NCBI GenBank assembly: GCA_005239435.1
Contig: SZNP01000001.1
Span: forward strand, 930,001-994,000
Origin: Halorussus salinisoli
Lineage (GTDB): Archaea > Halobacteriota > Halobacteria > Halobacteriales > Haladaptataceae
Direction of reading: 5' to 3'
Length of the DNA: 64,000 bases
The notes under the pieces are model-generated. The model searched no databases. It was not told the origin of the DNA and saw only the letters and a program-made list of their open reading frames with translations. Both the position numbers and the translations under genes were made by a program. Of the stretch, positions 54,979 to 63,429 are shown piece after piece (the first letter of the stretch is position 1; each line of letters begins with the position of its first letter).

Positions 54979-55297
54979 TCGCCGGAAAACGCGAGTGGAG
55001 GCTTCTTGTAGTTTCTGTTTGGCGCGAGTCGGAACGGCGGGCGACGAACGCAGACCCTCTCCGCTCGGTCCGCATCGGTCTCGGCAGGGGCGGTCGTGAG
55101 ATTTTCGCCAGCGCACGACGAGGCGAAAGCGTTCACCGACAGCCGGGAAGACAGGAATACATTTCCAAAAGAATTAGAAAGTTTGCTTTCAGAATTGTAC
55201 GTGTTGTCAGGGGAGTATCCGCCACGCCCGAGCAGGCAGGGACGTCGGCGTCGGGAGAGTCGCGGTTTTTAAACGTCCCGAACGCCAACCCCGTCGC

Positions 55298-55831
55298 ATG
55301 GCAGAACCGCGCGTTCCGGGCGGTCGGGGGGCCGAAATCGACCTCCCCTGCGGCGAGTCGGTCTACGTCCACGACCTCGACATGGGCATGCGCGAGTACG
55401 AGTGTGCGTGCGGCCAGAACCACGCGGTCGTCACGGACGTACATCCGCCCTCGCGCTTCGTCCCCGAGTTCCTCGTAGAAGTTCTCCGGGCGACCGTCGA
55501 TACCGACGACGACCTGGGCGAGTTCGGTACGCCTCACGTCATGGGCGTCGTGTTGGAAGAGTTCCCCGAGGAAGTCGTCAGCGAGAACGTCGAGGACGAC
55601 CAGGACGTCGGTTACGCGCTGGTCTGGTTGACCGACTTCGACTCGCGCCGCCTCCACGAAATCGTGGTCGAACTCCTCGTGGAACTGATGGAACACGCCG
55701 TCAGTCACGCCGACGACGACAGCGCGATGGCCCAGTTCGAAGACGACATGCTCGACTTCGACGTGGCGGAGTTCGTCGAGCAGTACCGTCGAGAACGGGA
55801 TTTCTCCGGCCCGCACGACCAGGCGGTCTGA
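55298..55831 (+). CDS. Conserved haloarchaeal protein, DUF5815-like
   Basis: A 177-residue acidic cytosolic protein. The first ~60 residues contain a possible zinc site (LPCGE, then YECACGQNHAVVTDVHPPSR, Cys at about 18, 36 and 38). The rest is helical: VPEFLVEVLRATVDTDDDLG, HVMGVVLEEFPEEVVSENVE and FDSRRLHEIVVELLVELMEH. A TATA-like TTTTTAAAC lies about 30 bp upstream of the ATG. I associate it with DUF5815, without functional information. Confidence 0.72.
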   Translation: MAEPRVPGGRGAEIDLPCGESVYVHDLDMGMREYECACGQNHAVVTDVHPPSRFVPEFLVEVLRATVDTDDDLGEFGTPHVMGVVLEEFPEEVVSENVEDDQDVGYALVWLTDFDSRRLHEIVVELLVELMEHAVSHADDDSAMAQFEDDMLDFDVAEFVEQYRRERDFSGPHDQAV

Positions 55832-55896
55832 CGCTCGTTCCTCACCGATACGTCGGCCGACCCGATATTTATTTACCCAAGAACAAATACTAATAA

Positions 55897-55916
55897 ACGT
55901 CTGACGCACGTCTGAC
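55897..55916. repeat. Tandem ACGTCTGAC repeat upstream of small HTH-like gene
   Basis: ACGTCTGAC occurs at 55897-55905 and again at 55908-55916, an 11 bp period and so one helical turn. It lies 42-61 bp upstream of the next ATG, next to AT-rich DNA (55864-55896). This is the geometry of a regulator binding two adjacent sites on one DNA face. Confidence 0.7.
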
Positions 55917-55957
55917 TGAAGGTTAAGTGGGAATCGGACGCATACGAAAATAGACGT

Positions 55958-56179
55958 ATGGCCCAGTGTGCGAGGGATTACGAGCGGATACGTACCGTCC
56001 TCGCCGAAGCTGACGCCGACGAGCCGTTGACCGCGCGCGAAATCCTCCAGTTGCTCGAAGCTCACGGCGAAACAATCGAGAGTGCCCACCGCGTCGCCAC
56101 CGTCCTCGGGCGACGCGCGCGCGACGACGACGTTACGGTCATCCAGTCGTCGCCGTATCGGTACCGACTCGAAACGTAG
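55958..56179 (+). CDS. Small winged-helix-like protein
   Basis: A 73-residue protein. The pattern YERIRTVLAEADADEPLTAR and EILQLLEAHGETIESAHRVA, then TVLGRRARDDDVTVIQSSPY with RYRLET, reads as helix, helix-turn-helix and a short beta wing. That fits a haloarchaeal DNA-binding protein. Paired repeats 42 bp upstream may be its own operator. It is convergent with the lipid kinase gene across a repeat-rich 75 bp spacer. Family name not recognised. Confidence 0.65.
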   Translation: MAQCARDYERIRTVLAEADADEPLTAREILQLLEAHGETIESAHRVATVLGRRARDDDVTVIQSSPYRYRLET

Positions 56180-56256
56180 TCGGACGACCGGATCTCGGTC
56201 CGGGCGATTGTACCGCAGTCCGGACGACCGCATCTCGGTCCGGACGACCGAACCTC
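56178..56256. repeat. Short imperfect tandem repeats between convergent genes
   Basis: A unit of the form GTC(C)GGACGACCG-ATCTCGGTCCGG recurs three times, partly truncated, between 56180 and 56256, with internal dyad symmetry (GGTCCGG/CCGGACC-like). It fills the gap between two converging stops and may act as a bidirectional transcription-end region. Confidence 0.65.
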
Positions 56257-57214
56257 AGTCCGGGTCCGGTTCGTAGCTCTCGCCGACGCAGAGTTCTACG
56301 GTTCGCTCGCCGGTCCCCATCGTCAACGACTCGTAGGACTCCGTCTCGCCGTCGAAACTGAAGCCGACCGGTTCGTCGCGTCGCACGTCCACCCGGAGTT
56401 CCGACGCGAAGAGATTGGTGACGTGTTCGGTCTCGTCGCCGAACAGTCGGTGAATCGTGGCCTCCTCCAACAGGTTGGTCGCCGGGGTCTGCTCGATTAT
56501 CGTCACCTCCAGCAGGCCGTCTTCGCAGTTGGCCTGCGAGCGCCCTTCCGCGGGGAACCGACGGGCGTTGCCGACAAGAACCATCACGGCCTCGCCCGAC
56601 CACGTCTTGTCGGTGTCCGGACAGCTAGCCTCGACCGTCAACGGGAGTCCGTCGAACTCCCTGACCGCCCGGAGTCCGGTGACGACGTAGGCCAGCGTGC
56701 CGAGTCGGTCCTTCAACTCCGGCGTGGTCGAGGCGCTGGCCTCGGCGGTCAACCCCGCGATGCAGGAGTTCAGAAAGCGTTCGCCGTCGGCAGTCGCCAC
56801 GTCGATGCGGCGGCGCTCGCCCTCGGCGAGGACCTCGAAGGCGTGTTCGACGCCCTCGATGCCGAGGTTTCCGGCGAAGTTGTTGCCCGTTCCGACCGGG
56901 ACGACGCCGAAGGTCACGTCGTCGAGCGCGTCGGCGGCGTCGAGACCGCGGAACACCTCGTTGACGGTTCCGTCGCCGCCCGCGGCCGCCACGAGGTCGG
57001 CCCCGGACTCCGCGGCGAGGCGACCGAACGTGATTCCCTCGCCGCCGTCTTGGGTCTCCAGCACGGTGAACCCGGCTTCGTCGGCTATCTCCCGCACCCG
57101 TTCGCGGTGGTTCCCGTTCCCGCTGACCGGGTTGAGAACGAGTATTCGGTCGTTCGGGTCGCCGCCGTCGGCGAAAGTCGCCTCGCCCGTGGGTCGTCCC
57201 CCACTTTCGGGCAT
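56255..57214 (-). CDS. Diacylglycerol kinase-family lipid kinase (YegS/BmrU-like)
   Basis: A 319-residue soluble kinase with the DAGK catalytic domain. VLNPVSGNGNHRERVREIAD (about 26-45), nucleotide loop AAAGGDGTVNEVFRGLDAAD (about 75-94), then GVVPVGTGNNFAGNLGI (about 104-120). The C-terminal beta-sandwich contains VMVLVGNARRFPAEGR and ends in an acidic tail. It probably phosphorylates an archaeal lipid intermediate or diphytanylglycerol-type substrate, an inference from the family. It is divergent from the PHP gene by 55 bp. Confidence 0.87.
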   Translation of the reverse strand: MPESGGRPTGEATFADGGDPNDRILVLNPVSGNGNHRERVREIADEAGFTVLETQDGGEGITFGRLAAESGADLVAAAGGDGTVNEVFRGLDAADALDDVTFGVVPVGTGNNFAGNLGIEGVEHAFEVLAEGERRRIDVATADGERFLNSCIAGLTAEASASTTPELKDRLGTLAYVVTGLRAVREFDGLPLTVEASCPDTDKTWSGEAVMVLVGNARRFPAEGRSQANCEDGLLEVTIIEQTPATNLLEEATIHRLFGDETEHVTNLFASELRVDVRRDEPVGFSFDGETESYESLTMGTGERTVELCVGESYEPDPD

Positions 57215-57269
57215 GTGACCTCGATTTGGGGGCAGAAAGCCAAAGGTCTACTGGCTACAAGGATTCAGC

Positions 57270-57989
57270 GTGTACACGGTCGACCTTCACGCGCACACTC
57301 GATTCTTCCACGGCCACGAGCGGGCCGCCCACTACTACGACCCGCTTGGGGTTCGCCTGCTGGCAGGGGCCGCCGAGTGGCGGGGACTCGACGGGGTGGC
57401 GCTGACCAACCACGACTACTTCCGGTCGTTCGACCTCGGCGGTTCCGGGCCGGGCGGCCGGTTCGCGGGGACGATTCCGGGCATCGAGGTCACGACGACT
57501 CACGGCCACGTCTTGGTGGTCGGACCGGACCCGCCCAGAGAGACCGACCCCGGCGAACTCACGCCCGAGGAGGCCGTCAAACTCGCCCACGACCGCGGAT
57601 GCGCGGCCGTCGTCGCCCACCCGTACCGCAACAGCACCGTCCGGCAGGTCGAGGCCGACTTCGACGCCATCGAGGTCAACGGGAAACATCCCCGGACGGA
57701 GGAGTGGGCCCGAAAACTGGCCGAGAGCCACGACCTGCCGCTGGTCGGTGGAAGCGACGCCCACTATCCTGTCGAGGTGGGCCGGGCCTACACCGAAATC
57801 GACGCCGACGAGTTCTCGCCGGAAGCCGTGGTCGAGGCGATACGGGATGGTCGAGTCGAACCGCGGGTCCACCAGGGACCGTTCGATAGGGGACTGCGGA
57901 CGCTCTACCGGCGCGTCCACGAGGGAAAGGGGAATCTTCAGCGACCAGACTGGTTGGAGACGCCGGGCGTTGGCGACCCCCCGAAGTAA
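57270..57989 (+). CDS. PHP-domain metal-dependent phosphoesterase
   Basis: A 239-residue protein with the PHP metal-binding motifs: VDLHAHTRFF (His 6 and 8 region), VALTNHDYFRSF (about 47-58), IEVTTTHGHVLVVG (about 78-91), AAVVAHPYR (about 114-122) and GGSDAHYP (about 166-173). The GTG at 57270 is used because the first motif begins four residues later. Relatives hydrolyse nucleotide or sugar phosphates; the substrate is not evident. Confidence 0.85.
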   Translation: MYTVDLHAHTRFFHGHERAAHYYDPLGVRLLAGAAEWRGLDGVALTNHDYFRSFDLGGSGPGGRFAGTIPGIEVTTTHGHVLVVGPDPPRETDPGELTPEEAVKLAHDRGCAAVVAHPYRNSTVRQVEADFDAIEVNGKHPRTEEWARKLAESHDLPLVGGSDAHYPVEVGRAYTEIDADEFSPEAVVEAIRDGRVEPRVHQGPFDRGLRTLYRRVHEGKGNLQRPDWLETPGVGDPPK

Positions 57990-58208
57990 GCATCAGCTAC
58001 GTTTCGGGTCCGCTTCGGAGGCTTCCCGAGCTCGTTTCAGAGGTTCGTTTCAGGGGTTCGCTACGGACGGTTTTCGGTTCGTTTCAACGGATAGTCGAAT
58101 ACGAAACACGTAGTCGAACTTAAACACGTAGCTTCGTTTCGCGTTTCGGCTACGAATAGCATCTAATTAACTAACCCTCAATCTCCCAAGTCTCGAACCG
58201 AAACGTAA

Positions 58209-60032
58209 ATGAGACGAACGACGAGAGACGAGTCTTCGGACGCGGAGCGAAACGACGACGACGGCTGCCTGTCGATGGACCGACGCCGACTGTTACAGGC
58301 GGCGGGCGTCGGGTTCGGTGGTCTGTCGCTCGCCGGATTCGGCGGCGAAGTCGCGACTGCCCAGACCGACTCCGCCGACGGCCCGTTCGAGCGGACGTAC
58401 GCAGGCGGGACGGTACACCTCGGACAGATCCGGGCCGAACAGGCCCGCGGCGAGGCGCCCGGCTCGGTCGGCGCGTCGAGTCCGGGCGGTGACGATACGG
58501 CGGCCGACCTGCGGCGGACGGCCAGCGAAGGGTCGGGCCGACAGCCACCGCGGCGGGCCGCCCAGGAGTCGAACGCCGACGACCCCGGCCCGCTGACCGC
58601 CAGAACCGAGTACGACGGCGTGAACGCCGAGCAGACGCGCGGCGGCGTCCCCTCCGACTCGCAGGTCGCCGCGGGCGACGGGAAAATCGTCCACGCCCTC
58701 AACCAGCAGGTCGCCATCTTCAACAAGCAGAGCGGGCGACGTGAACAGCAGATACGCCTCGAACGACTCTGGGAACCGATCATCCCCGAACCCGAAGGCG
58801 GGTTCGTCTACGGCGAACCGTTCGTGTTCGACCCGCGGGCGCGCTACGACCGGGAGTCCGACCGGTTCGTCGTTGCGGCGACCCAGTACGAACCCGGCCT
58901 GACGACCGACGGTGAGTTAATCGACCGCGAGACGCTCGAAGAGGGCGAACTCGAGGACGAACAGGTCAGTCGCTCGCCGCAAGGCTGGTGGGTCGTCGCG
59001 GTGTCGGCCACCAGCAACCCGAACGGTAAGTGGTACGTCTACCGCGTCCCGCCGCTGAACAACGAGGGCCTCGTGGACTATCCGATGCTCGGACTCGACC
59101 GCGACGCCATCTACCTCACGCAGAACTTCTTCGGCGAGGTGTTCGAGGTGACGATGATCACCCTCGACAAGGCCGCGATGTACGCCGGGGAGGACGTGAC
59201 CACTCACCACTTCACGGGGATGAGAGACCCGAACGCCGACGGGCTGACGTTCACGGTTCAGCCAGCACTTCAGCCGTTCTCGGGCGGAAGTTCGGGGACG
59301 TACTATCTGGTGAACAGCGACTTCCCGGTACCGGATTCCGGCACGCTCACGCTCTGGGAGGTGACCGACCCGACCGGCGACCCGGCGCTCGACTGCTACA
59401 CGCTCGACGTGGACCCCTACAGCTACCCGCCGCCAGCGCGTCAGAAGGGCGGCGACGAGACCGACTACGTGGACACCATCGGCACGCGCCTGATGAACGC
59501 CGACTTCGACGACGGGTCGCTGTGGACGGCCCACACCATCCAGTACGACTGGGACGGCGACGGGCGCGCTGTCGCGGCCATCCGGTGGTACGAAATCGAC
59601 GTGGCCTCGCGGTCGGTCGTCCAGAGCGGCGTCTACGGCGAATCCGGAACCTCGTACTACATCCCGACGGTCGGGGCCGACGACGGCCGGATGGTCATCG
59701 CGCACGACCGGAGCGGACCCGACACTTACGTCCAGTCTGTCGTCTCTGGCCGGACCGCCGACCACACGCAGGGTGAACTGGAGGACTCGCTTCTCGTGCA
59801 GGACGGCGAATCGAACTACGACTTCGGCGAGGGCTTCGGCACGGTCGGCAACCCCCTGCGCTGGGGCGACTACAACGGCGTCTCGGTGGACCCCTCCTCC
59901 GGGACCTTCTGGACCGTGAGCCAGTACTCGCCGGACGTGGAGATTCCGCCGGAAGCCGACGAGCGCGACCCCTACCACACCCGCATCGCCGAGGTGTACT
60001 TCGACGACGACGGTCTGAGCGAGAGTAACTGA
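58209..60032 (+). CDS. Tat-exported protein, probable beta-propeller, uncharacterised
   Basis: A 607-residue protein with a Tat signal (DRRRLLQAAGVGFGGLSLAG, about 24-43) preceded by a polar n-region. A start at 58275 just before the twin arginines is also possible. Residues ~50-130 are low-complexity. The rest repeats strand-rich blocks such as RARYDRESDRFVVAATQY, LGLDRDAIYLTQNFFGEVFE and DDGSLWTAHTIQYDWDGDGR. These resemble propeller blades, but no catalytic motif was seen. It is mature, acidic and without a C-terminal anchor, so likely released or cell-wall associated. Confidence 0.72.
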   Translation: MRRTTRDESSDAERNDDDGCLSMDRRRLLQAAGVGFGGLSLAGFGGEVATAQTDSADGPFERTYAGGTVHLGQIRAEQARGEAPGSVGASSPGGDDTAADLRRTASEGSGRQPPRRAAQESNADDPGPLTARTEYDGVNAEQTRGGVPSDSQVAAGDGKIVHALNQQVAIFNKQSGRREQQIRLERLWEPIIPEPEGGFVYGEPFVFDPRARYDRESDRFVVAATQYEPGLTTDGELIDRETLEEGELEDEQVSRSPQGWWVVAVSATSNPNGKWYVYRVPPLNNEGLVDYPMLGLDRDAIYLTQNFFGEVFEVTMITLDKAAMYAGEDVTTHHFTGMRDPNADGLTFTVQPALQPFSGGSSGTYYLVNSDFPVPDSGTLTLWEVTDPTGDPALDCYTLDVDPYSYPPPARQKGGDETDYVDTIGTRLMNADFDDGSLWTAHTIQYDWDGDGRAVAAIRWYEIDVASRSVVQSGVYGESGTSYYIPTVGADDGRMVIAHDRSGPDTYVQSVVSGRTADHTQGELEDSLLVQDGESNYDFGEGFGTVGNPLRWGDYNGVSVDPSSGTFWTVSQYSPDVEIPPEADERDPYHTRIAEVYFDDDGLSESN

Positions 60033-60466
60033 CCACTCGGCCGGAATCGGCGCGAGCAGTCCAGATTCCAAGTATCGTTTTTTCCGGGTTCGAGTATTGT
60101 GTCCTTGGTCCCGGCGCGCGCTGGCGCGCGCGGTCTTCAGGAGCGAAGTGACTGAAGGCTCGTCAGAGCGTGCCTCTGACGGTGAACGACTGAGCGAAGC
60201 GAACGAGGGGGATGGGGAGGTGTGAGGCCGTCGCGATGCGGAGCGGTGCAGTTGCGGTACTGTGCGGTTGCGGTAACTCCGTTGCTCAAGGAGTAGCTAG
60301 CTTCTTTGCTCACCCTGAGAAATCGTTACGTCTCTGCTCACTCCGAGAAATCGTACACCCCAATCCAGTTCAGGTTCACAGTTCGGCGAAGCAGATGCCA
60401 GTGACCCCGACTTCAACGAAGCAGACGCTCGACTCCACCAACCTACGGAACGACGCCACTGGAGCG
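60033..60466. other. 434 bp intergenic region rich in hairpins and short repeats
   Basis: No supported gene. It contains alternating GCGC runs (60114-60131), a CTTCAG/CTGAAG hairpin (60135-60157) and a perfect CGTCAGAG/CTCTGACG hairpin (60161-60181). It also contains two near-identical 21-22 bp direct repeats of GCTCAC-plus-GAGAAATCGT (60308-60329 and 60336-60356). It separates two converging genes. Confidence 0.55.
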
Positions 60467-60880
60467 TTATCCTAGTTTCTCGTCCAGAATCAGCCTCGTC
60501 TTCGTATTCACCACTTCCTCTAACTCCCGCGCCTTCGAAATCAGTTGATTCACGCTTTGCGTGTCCGCCGCGTCCACGACCAGTACGATGTCCTCCTCGC
60601 CCGAGACCTGCCACACGAAGTCTACCTGTTTCCAGTCGGCCACGCGCTCGCCGAGTATCGAGGTGTTCACGTCTACCGCCACGTCGAGTTCTATCATCGC
60701 CTTCACGTTGCCGGTCCGGGTGGTGACGGTGAATCGCTCGATGACGCCCTCGTCGGTCATGCGCTCGACGCGATTGCGGACCGTCCCCTCGCTGGTGCCG
60801 ACCTCCTCGGCGATTTCGGTGTAGGGTTTTCGGGCGTCTCGGCGCAGGATGGCCAGGATTTCGCGGTCCAGTTCGTCCAT
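60467..60880 (-). CDS. Lrp/AsnC-family transcription regulator
   Basis: The ATG at 60880 gives 137 residues (MDELDREILAILRRDARKPY). The N-terminal helix-turn-helix includes TEIAEEVGTSEGTVRNRVER (about 21-40) and the wing MTDEGVIERFTVTTR. A C-terminal RAM ligand-binding domain follows (VDFVWQVSGEEDIVLVVDAA near 91-110). It is divergent from carA with a 17 bp perfect palindrome in the 102 bp between them. Autoregulation and control of carbamoyl-phosphate synthesis are therefore likely. A longer frame to 60916 would run into the palindrome. Confidence 0.9.
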   Translation of the reverse strand: MDELDREILAILRRDARKPYTEIAEEVGTSEGTVRNRVERMTDEGVIERFTVTTRTGNVKAMIELDVAVDVNTSILGERVADWKQVDFVWQVSGEEDIVLVVDAADTQSVNQLISKARELEEVVNTKTRLILDEKLG

Positions 60881-60915
60881 CGAGATGTGACAGTAGACGG
60901 GGACGGTACTTGACA

Positions 60916-60932
60916 ATTACGAAATTCGTAAT
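60916..60932. promoter_or_regulatory. Perfect palindrome, candidate Lrp/AsnC operator
   Basis: ATTACGAA-A-TTCGTAAT has two 8 bp arms around one base. It lies 36-52 bp upstream of the regulator's ATG and ends 18 bp before the carA TATA box. A related half-site (TCTCGTAAT) overlaps the carA start region at 60976-60984. Dyads of this kind are typical of Lrp/AsnC sites, though binding is not shown. Confidence 0.7.
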
Positions 60933-60950
60933 CTCGCTACGAAAGCAAGG

Positions 60951-60956
60951 TTTATA
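60951..60956 (+). promoter_or_regulatory. TATA box of carA
   Basis: TTTATA at 60951-60956 is preceded by GCAAGG. It lies 27 bp before the ATG at 60983 but only 15 bp before the ATG at 60971. This favours the downstream start for a leaderless transcript. Confidence 0.65.
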
Positions 60957-60982
60957 CCCCGCCATTCCGTATGAATCTCGTA

Positions 60983-62053
60983 ATGTCGGCCGCATACGTC
61001 GCACTGGAGGGGGGCAGCGTCGTAGAGGCGCGCTGTCGCGCTCCAGGCACGTCCCACGGGGAACTGGTATTCACAACCGCGTACACTGGGTACGAAGAGA
61101 GCCTGACCGACCCCTCGTACGAGGAACAGGTCCTGACGTTCTCGTACCCGCTTATCGGAAACTACGGCGTCCGAGACGAGCGATTCGAGGACGACCGAGT
61201 TCACCCGCGCGCGGTCGTGGCCCGCGAACTCACCGACGACGTGGCCGAGTGGCTCGAATCCGAGGGTGTCCCCGCCGTGGACCACCTCGACACCCGCGAC
61301 CTCGTGGGTCAGATCCGCGAGGGCGGCGCGATGAAGTGCGGCATCTCGGCCGGACCCGACGCCTCGCCCGAGAAGGCCAAGGAAGCCCTCGCGGACTGTC
61401 CGGGCATGAGCGATCACACCGACATCGGCGCGCAGGTCAGCGTCTCCCGCCGGAAGACGTACGACGGCGGCGACGGCCCCGACGTGGCGCTCGTCGACTG
61501 CGGCGCGAAGGGGTCCATCGTGGAGTCGCTGCTCGAACGCGACGCGACGGTCCACGTCCTCCCCTACGACGTGACCCCCGGCGAAGTCGCGGAGTTAGAT
61601 CCCGACGTGCTGTTCGTCTCCAACGGGCCGGGCGACCCTGCGAATTTCGAAGCCGCCCAGTCGCTCGTGGAGGAGTTCGTCGGCGAGGTTCCGCTCGCGG
61701 GCATCTGTCTCGGCCAGCAGATCGTCGCCCGCGCGCTCGGTGGCACCACCGAGAAGATGGCCTTCGGACACCGCGGCGTCAACCAGCCGGTTCGGGACCT
61801 CCGCTCGGACAAGGTCGTGATGACGACGCAGAACCACGGCTACACGGTCGACGAACCCGGCCCGAAACTCGACGTGACGCAGGTCAACGTCAACGACGAC
61901 ACCGCGGAGGGACTGGAGAGCGACGACTTGCAGGTCCTGACTCGCCAGTACCACCCCGAAGCCAACCCCGGCCCGCACGACACGCTGGGCTTCTTCGACG
62001 ACGTGGTGGCGATGGCGGGCGACGAGTGTCGAACGCCCGTGGCCGCCGACTGA
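60983..62053 (+). CDS. carA: Carbamoyl-phosphate synthase small (glutaminase) subunit
   Basis: Hydrolyses glutamine and passes ammonia to the large subunit for arginine and pyrimidine synthesis. The ATG at 60983 is preferred on promoter spacing; 60971 would add four residues. The 356-residue product has the CarA N-domain (AYVALEGGSVVEARCRAPGT, ELVFTTAYTGYEESLTDPSY) and a class I amidotransferase domain. That domain has VALVDCGAKGSIVESLLE, the nucleophile Cys in PLAGICLGQQIVARALGG (near 245), and His-Glu in YHPEANPGPHDT. The large subunit gene is not in the window. A regulatory palindrome lies upstream. Confidence 0.96.
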   Translation: MSAAYVALEGGSVVEARCRAPGTSHGELVFTTAYTGYEESLTDPSYEEQVLTFSYPLIGNYGVRDERFEDDRVHPRAVVARELTDDVAEWLESEGVPAVDHLDTRDLVGQIREGGAMKCGISAGPDASPEKAKEALADCPGMSDHTDIGAQVSVSRRKTYDGGDGPDVALVDCGAKGSIVESLLERDATVHVLPYDVTPGEVAELDPDVLFVSNGPGDPANFEAAQSLVEEFVGEVPLAGICLGQQIVARALGGTTEKMAFGHRGVNQPVRDLRSDKVVMTTQNHGYTVDEPGPKLDVTQVNVNDDTAEGLESDDLQVLTRQYHPEANPGPHDTLGFFDDVVAMAGDECRTPVAAD

Positions 62054-62235
62054 CTAGCGAGCGGTTCCCCCGACGTTGCTCTTTTCGTGCGTTCGTTCGC
62101 GTAGTGACTGCTGTTTCGTCCGCTCGGCTTCGACTTGTTCTGTCGCCCGGGTCGCAGTCACGAAGTCGCTCCGCCGGAGCGTCCTCGCCTCGTTCGCGTC
62201 AGATTTACATCCGCGGTGGGAGAGTCGTCGGTACG

Positions 62236-62412
62236 ATGGTTCCGGAACTGGTCTTCGGCTTTCTGGTCCTCGTCGCGGCCTCCTACGTCGGTACGACGAT
62301 GGCGCTCAGGGGCTTTTTCGGCCGAGAGCGCTACGTGTCGCCCTTCGGGAACGAGTCCGATGCCTCACCGAGAACTGACGACCGGTCCGAGGACGAGACG
62401 GAAGACGAGTGA
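62236..62412 (+). CDS. Small single-TM membrane protein
   Basis: A 58-residue protein: one N-terminal membrane helix (VPELVFGFLVLVAASYVGTT, about 2-21), a short basic stretch (LRGFFGRERY) and an acidic tail (SDASPRTDDRSEDETEDE). The acidic end and codon bias support a real haloarchaeal gene, but the family is not recognised. It is convergent with the metallophosphoesterase gene, 24 bp between stops. Confidence 0.6.
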   Translation: MVPELVFGFLVLVAASYVGTTMALRGFFGRERYVSPFGNESDASPRTDDRSEDETEDE

Positions 62413-62436
62413 GAAGCTTCGGCGGCGAGTCGAGCG

Positions 62437-63429
62437 TTATCGCTCGTCGGCCAGCGGCAGGTCCGCCAACTGCGCCTCCACCATCTCGGCGATGTCCGCG
62501 CTCCGGTCGGAGTGGTTCCGGGCGAGGTCGCGGGCCTCCTCGACGCCCTCGGGGTCGGCCACCGGAACCATCTCGAGGGTCGTGCCCTCGGGACCGACGC
62601 TGGCGAGGACGTACGCCTGCGGGAACGACGAGAGCGCGGGACAGACCAGTCCTCGCACGTCGCCCGAGACGGCCGCGGGCAGGTGGACGTGGCCCGAGAG
62701 GTGGAGGGCGTCGTGGCCCGCCAGCGCGTCCACGAGCGCGGGGGCGTCGCCGACCGGCGGGTGCGGCGCGTAGCCTGACTCACCTACTGCGGCGTCGAGA
62801 CCCGGCAAGTTGTGGTGGCTCACGACGACCGCGGCGTCGGTCTCGGGGAGCGTCGATTCGAGCCACGCGAGTTGGTCGTCGGAAATCGCACCGTCGTGGG
62901 TGGCGTCGAGTTCGCCGTCGGGCGCGGACGCCGAGTTCAGTCCAAGTACGTCCACGCCGCCGAACTGCTTCCGGAACGGGAACTCGTCGGGCGCGAACCG
63001 GTCTTCGAACTCGGCGACGGGCGGCGTGTCGTGGCCGTCGAACGCCTTCGGCACGTCGTGGTTGCCCGGCACGGCCACGAACGGGGTGCGGAGGTCCGCC
63101 AGTACGTCGGCCACGCCGTCGAAGTCCGCGCGTCTCCCGTCCTCGGTCAGGTCGCCCGCGAACACCACGCCGTCCACGTCGCGGTCGTTCACGTCGGCGA
63201 CGGCGGCCCGGAGGTGGGCCTCCGTCCGGTGATAGGCCTTCCACGTCCCGTCCTTCTCGGTCGAGAGGTGCGGGTCGGCGATTACGGCCAACGTGGTCTC
63301 GGTGTCGGTCCGCGGGCGCTCGAACCGGGCCAGCGTGACCGGTTCGGAGTGAGAGCTGAGTTCGGAGATTTCGGCGCTTTCGGGCGTCGCGTTTCGTCGG
63401 TGGAAGACGCCGCTTCCTCGAGCAGTCAT
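62437..63429 (-). CDS. Metallophosphoesterase (calcineurin-like)
   Basis: The ATG at 63429 gives 330 residues. Dimetal-site motifs: LAVIADPHLS (D-x-H, about 47-56), VVFAGDLTEDGR (GD, near 83-94), AVPGNHDVPKAF (GNHD, about 113-124), VVVSHHNLPG (about 209-218) and ALHLSGHVHLPA (GH-x-H, about 252-263). There is no signal peptide. The family covers phosphodiesterases acting on nucleotides or cAMP-like compounds; the substrate is unknown. A CGTTTAAGCG box on its strand near 63451-63460 lies about 25 bp upstream and can serve as TATA. Confidence 0.88.
   Translation of the reverse strand: MTARGSGVFHRRNATPESAEISELSSHSEPVTLARFERPRTDTETTLAVIADPHLSTEKDGTWKAYHRTEAHLRAAVADVNDRDVDGVVFAGDLTEDGRRADFDGVADVLADLRTPFVAVPGNHDVPKAFDGHDTPPVAEFEDRFAPDEFPFRKQFGGVDVLGLNSASAPDGELDATHDGAISDDQLAWLESTLPETDAAVVVSHHNLPGLDAAVGESGYAPHPPVGDAPALVDALAGHDALHLSGHVHLPAAVSGDVRGLVCPALSSFPQAYVLASVGPEGTTLEMVPVADPEGVEEARDLARNHSDRSADIAEMVEAQLADLPLADER

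Noticed and set aside
60212..60475. 87-codon frame in the repeat-rich gap
   Set aside because: Passes through the direct repeats and lacks haloarchaeal composition; no promoter or ribosome-binding site.
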